A stretch of DNA of 64,000 nucleotides, taken from the NCBI RefSeq assembly GCF_025211055.1, contig NZ_JAOARO010000038.1, positions 1-64,000 of the forward strand, in the 5' to 3' direction. Within the stretch, counting starts at the first letter, position 1. The number at the start of each line of letters is the position of its first letter. Position numbers and translations under genes: made by a program. Of this stretch, positions 61,386-64,000 are shown piece by piece. The stretch is from Vallitalea sp. GTDB taxonomy: Bacteria; Bacillota; Clostridia; Lachnospirales; Vallitaleaceae. The notes under the pieces were generated by a model. It was not told the origin of the DNA. It made no database searches and saw nothing but the letters and a program-made list of their open reading frames with translations.

Positions 61386-62246
61386 ATGTCAGAGAAAAAC
61401 AAGATAGGTGTTATTGTTGACTCATTCAGAGTCGGTGTAAAAGAAGGTATCAAAAAAGCTAAGGAAGTAGGGGCTAGTGGAATACAGATATATTCAGTAA
61501 AAGGGGAAATGTCTCCTGATAATCTTAGCAAACAAGCTAGAAGAGAATTACTTGATTATATAAAATCCAATGGACTTACTGTTTCTGCTTTATGTGGAGA
61601 TTTAGGCGGACATGGTTTTACTATAAAAGAGGATAATAAGAAAAAGATAGAAATGTCCAAGAGAATAATGGATTTAGCAAAAGATCTTGAAACAGATATT
61701 GTTACAACACATATAGGTGTAGTTCCAGAGGATATGAATCATGATAGATTCAAGATTATGCAGGAAGCCTGTGAAGAGTTAGGAAATTATGGAGATCAGG
61801 TAGGGGCGTATTTTGCAATAGAAACTGGACCAGAGAGAGCAATGACTCTTAAGAACTTTCTAGATAGCTTAGATAGCAGAGGGGTAAGAGTAAATTATGA
61901 CCCAGCTAATCTAGTAATGGTTACAGGTGATGACCCTGTACAAGGAGTATATACATTAAAGGATTATATTGTTCATACTCATGCAAAAGATGGTATTATG
62001 GTAAAAGAATCCAATCCAGAATACATATATGATTGTTTTGCTAAAGGTATTCCAGAAGGATTTCATTGTGATGATTATTTCTTAGAAAAACCATTAGGAA
62101 GTGGAAACGTAGATTTTGATAAGTATATCAAAGCTTTATGGGATATAGGATATAATGGATTCTTGACCATTGAAAGAGAAGTTGGTGCAAATCCAGAGAA
62201 AGATATACGTGAAGCAGTAGAATTTTTACAAAAAATAATAGGTTAG
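61386..62246 (+). CDS. Sugar phosphate isomerase/epimerase family protein (286 aa)
   Basis: A xylose-isomerase-like TIM barrel: GVIVDSFRVGVKEGIKKAKE, GASGIQIYSVKGEMSP, LTVSALCGDLGGHGF, DIVTTHIGVVPEDMNHDRF, GAYFAIETGPERAMTLKNFL (metal-binding Glu), VRVNYDPANLVMVTGDDPVQ and YIVHTHAKDG. FLTIEREVGANPEKDI is the last conserved strand. ATG follows AATAGGAGGTTATAAGT. It is 20 bases behind the dehydrogenase gene. It probably interconverts the keto product with another sugar form. Confidence 0.9.
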   Translation: MSEKNKIGVIVDSFRVGVKEGIKKAKEVGASGIQIYSVKGEMSPDNLSKQARRELLDYIKSNGLTVSALCGDLGGHGFTIKEDNKKKIEMSKRIMDLAKDLETDIVTTHIGVVPEDMNHDRFKIMQEACEELGNYGDQVGAYFAIETGPERAMTLKNFLDSLDSRGVRVNYDPANLVMVTGDDPVQGVYTLKDYIVHTHAKDGIMVKESNPEYIYDCFAKGIPEGFHCDDYFLEKPLGSGNVDFDKYIKALWDIGYNGFLTIEREVGANPEKDIREAVEFLQKIIG

Positions 62247-62255
62247 GATGATTAT

Positions 62256-63128
62256 ATGAAACTTGGAGTTAGTTCTTATAGCTTTTTAAGGTTAGTACAA
62301 GAAGGAAAAATGAAACAGATTGATGTAATCAGGAAAGCTAAAGAAATGGGTTTTGATGCAGTGGAATTCATTAATTTCATTCTTGAAGATGGTGAAACTG
62401 ATGAATCATTCGCTAAACGTGCTTATGAAGAAAGTAAAAAGGTTGGTATAGATATTGAGAGTTATACTATAAGTTCAGATTTCATCAATGGTAGTAATGG
62501 TGATTTGGAAGCAGAGATTGAAAGGGTAAAAAGAGAAGTTGACATTGCAAATATACTTGATGCAAAGTCAATGAGACATGATGCTACGATAGGGTTTACA
62601 GACGATTATATAGGGCAAAGGTCTTTTGAACATGCTCTTCCAATATTAATCAGAGGCTACAGAGAAGTGACTGAATATGCTATGAAATATGGCATAAAAA
62701 CAATGGTTGAGAATCATGGATTCTTTTGTCAAGACAGTTCTCGTGTAGAGAAATTGGTAAACGGAGTTAATCACCCTAATTTTGGAGTTCTTATTGATAT
62801 GGGGAATTTCGTTTGTGTTGATGAACAGCCTGAGAAGGCTTTAGGTGTACTTATGCCATATGCTTTCCATGTACATGCAAAAGATTTTCATATCAAATCA
62901 GGTATGTTGCCTGATCCTGGTAGAGGATGGTTTCAATCAAGAGGTGGTAATTATTTAAGAGGTTCAATTATAGGTCATGGGAATGTACCTATATTACAGT
63001 GTCTTAGGATAATGAAAAAATATAATTATGATGGGGTTCTATCCATTGAATTTGAAGGGCTTGAAGATCCTTTAACAGGTATTGAAGTAGGATTGGAGAA
63101 TTTACGTCAATATATTGAAATGGCTTAG
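62256..63128 (+). CDS. Sugar phosphate isomerase/epimerase family protein (290 aa)
   Basis: A second, distinct TIM-barrel member of the operon: LGVSSYSFLRLVQEGKMKQI, GFDAVEFINFILEDGE, GIDIESYTISSDFINGSNGD, YGIKTMVENHGFFCQDSSRV (metal Glu in V-E-N-H-G), FGVLIDMGNFVCVDEQPEKA, PYAFHVHAKDFHIKSGM and IIGHGNVPILQCLRIM, then VLSIEFEGLEDPL. The E...D...H...E ligand set is complete. Start at ATG 62256 behind TTAGGATGATTAT, 9 bases after the previous stop. Last gene of the operon. Confidence 0.9.
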   Translation: MKLGVSSYSFLRLVQEGKMKQIDVIRKAKEMGFDAVEFINFILEDGETDESFAKRAYEESKKVGIDIESYTISSDFINGSNGDLEAEIERVKREVDIANILDAKSMRHDATIGFTDDYIGQRSFEHALPILIRGYREVTEYAMKYGIKTMVENHGFFCQDSSRVEKLVNGVNHPNFGVLIDMGNFVCVDEQPEKALGVLMPYAFHVHAKDFHIKSGMLPDPGRGWFQSRGGNYLRGSIIGHGNVPILQCLRIMKKYNYDGVLSIEFEGLEDPLTGIEVGLENLRQYIEMA

Positions 63129-63168
63129 TTTATAGATATTAATTTAAAGTGATATTTAGGTGTATAAA

Positions 63169-63203
63169 AATCAGCAAGTTAATCGATTCTTGCTGGTTTT
63201 TTC
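63169..63203 (+). terminator. Terminator of the dehydrogenase/isomerase operon
   Basis: AATCAGCAAG (63169-63178) pairs with CTTGCTGGTT (63189-63198, one G-U) and runs into TTTTC. Confidence 0.85.
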
Positions 63204-63501
63204 TTTGGCAATTTCTAATTACATTTTTATTTGAAATGTATCGCAAGTATGTCAGAAAAAGAGTTTTGTTCTGACTTGGTTTTTGCAAAATAGTATATGT
63301 ATATGTTACGCCAGCTACTTACTCGTCCAACCCTTTTTCTTCTAAGTACATAACTGTTGGCTATTTTGGATTTATTTATAGAAAATCGAAATTAAATATA
63401 ATAAGGAAAAAACAAAGTTAATCAATCTTGACTTATTATGATACGTTAATTATAATGAAAAAAGCATGAAAAGAAATTATCTTCAATGGGAAGGTGCTAA
63501 A
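63204..63501. other. Intergenic region with a second hairpin, no gene seen
   Basis: GTCAGAA (63251-63257) and TTCTGAC (63269-63275) form a further stem followed by TTGGTTTTTG, possibly a second terminator. The remaining bases hold no convincing frame or RNA. The region must contain the promoter of the methyltransferase gene, but I cannot single it out. Confidence 0.45.
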
Positions 63502-64000
63502 ATGTCTAGTTATAATTCATTTGCAATGGTTTATGATAAGTTTATGAATAATGTACCCTATGAGGAATGGGTGGATTATATATTGAGTATTATTGATAAA
63601 TACTATTATAAAAAGCCAAAATTAATGTTGGATTTGGGATGTGGTACAGGTAATATTACGGAGTTATTAGCTGATAAGGGTATAGATTTGATAGGTGTGG
63701 ATAATTCTAGTGATATGTTATTCGTTGCGAAAGAGAAGGCGAGGATTAATAATAGAGATATATTATATCTATTACAGGATATGAGAGAATTTGAGTTATA
63801 TGGTACAGTAGATTGTATAGTAAGTATCTGTGATAGTATTAATTACATTTTGGATGAAGATGATTTATTACAAGTTTTTAAGCTAGTAAATAATTATTTA
63901 GATCCACGAGGCTTGTTTATATTTGATTTGAACACTTACTATAAGTACAATAATATTTTAAGTGATAACACTTTTTCTGAAACAAACGAAGATAGTGCTT
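63502..64000 (+). CDS. Class I SAM-dependent methyltransferase (partial, cut by window end)
   Basis: ATG 63502 follows GGGAAGGTGCTAAA. 166 residues are visible. MSSYNSFAMVYDKFMNNVPY is the common start of small-molecule methyltransferases of this type. LMLDLGCGTGNITELLADKG is motif I (SAM binding), GVDNSSDMLFVAKEKA the following acidic strand, LLQDMREFELYGTVDCIVSI motifs II-III, and GLFIFDLNTYYKYNN the late strand. The substrate cannot be predicted. The 3' end lies outside the window. Confidence 0.88.
   Translation, partial: MSSYNSFAMVYDKFMNNVPYEEWVDYILSIIDKYYYKKPKLMLDLGCGTGNITELLADKGIDLIGVDNSSDMLFVAKEKARINNRDILYLLQDMREFELYGTVDCIVSICDSINYILDEDDLLQVFKLVNNYLDPRGLFIFDLNTYYKYNNILSDNTFSETNEDSA

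Overview
The window comes from a low-GC, endospore-forming member of the Clostridia. The evidence is strong AT richness, purine-rich Shine-Dalgarno sites with frequent TTG/GTG starts, an alpha/beta-type small acid-soluble spore protein, a clostridial A/V-type ATPase operon and AddAB instead of RecBCD. A Vallitalea-like lineage is my guess from overall gene style; nothing in the sequence proves it.

Layout. 1-2650 is a scarred segment: the 3' end of a group II intron with its maturase tail, an exported protein plus a small membrane protein, a tRNA 3' fragment that keeps its terminator, and the decayed remains of a sugar acetyltransferase/aminotransferase pair. 2676-24914 is a large glycan locus. 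It holds a Gly/Tyr/Cys-rich 66-residue protein, about ten glycosyltransferases (several as diverged paralogous pairs), complete dTDP-L-rhamnose synthesis (rmlA, rmlC, rmlB on +; rmlD on -), a DegT-type aminotransferase, a GNAT-nucleotide-sugar dehydrogenase fusion, a UDP-glucuronate-4-epimerase-like enzyme, a CgeB-like protein and, in the middle, a collagen-like (Gly-X-Y) protein. The architecture resembles the BclA/rhamnose exosporium loci of Bacillus and the BclA/glycosyltransferase pairs of Clostridioides. Several genes in it share an upstream motif, AC-N17-AATANNNTA, close to the consensus of the late mother-cell sigma factor SigK. My reading is that the region builds and glycosylates a spore-surface layer.

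25098-31557 is a minus-strand pair: a giant secreted protein of 1801 residues with an ALK/LTK-type glycine-rich domain, and a secreted protein with copper-amine-oxidase-N-type repeats. 32080-35102 holds a lipid kinase, two small unknown proteins and a lipoprotein polysaccharide deacetylase.

35229-58896 carries addB and addA, normally neighbours, separated by about 16.5 kb. Between them lie a nine-gene A/V-type ATPase operon and a divergent carbohydrate-uptake unit. That unit has a regulator joining a LacI-type DNA-binding protein to a solute-binding-protein domain, an ABC solute-binding lipoprotein with two permeases, a 2H-phosphoesterase-like protein (DUF1868 type), the remains of an endonuclease/exonuclease/phosphatase-family gene and a PhnP-like metallo-hydrolase. 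This reads as a transporter coupled to phosphodiester-cleaving enzymes and may be a little-described route for sugar phosphodiesters.

58980-64000 holds the SASP gene, an AraC regulator divergent from a Gfo/Idh/MocA dehydrogenase and two TIM-barrel sugar isomerases/epimerases (polyol or inositol-type catabolism), and the start of a SAM methyltransferase cut by the window edge.
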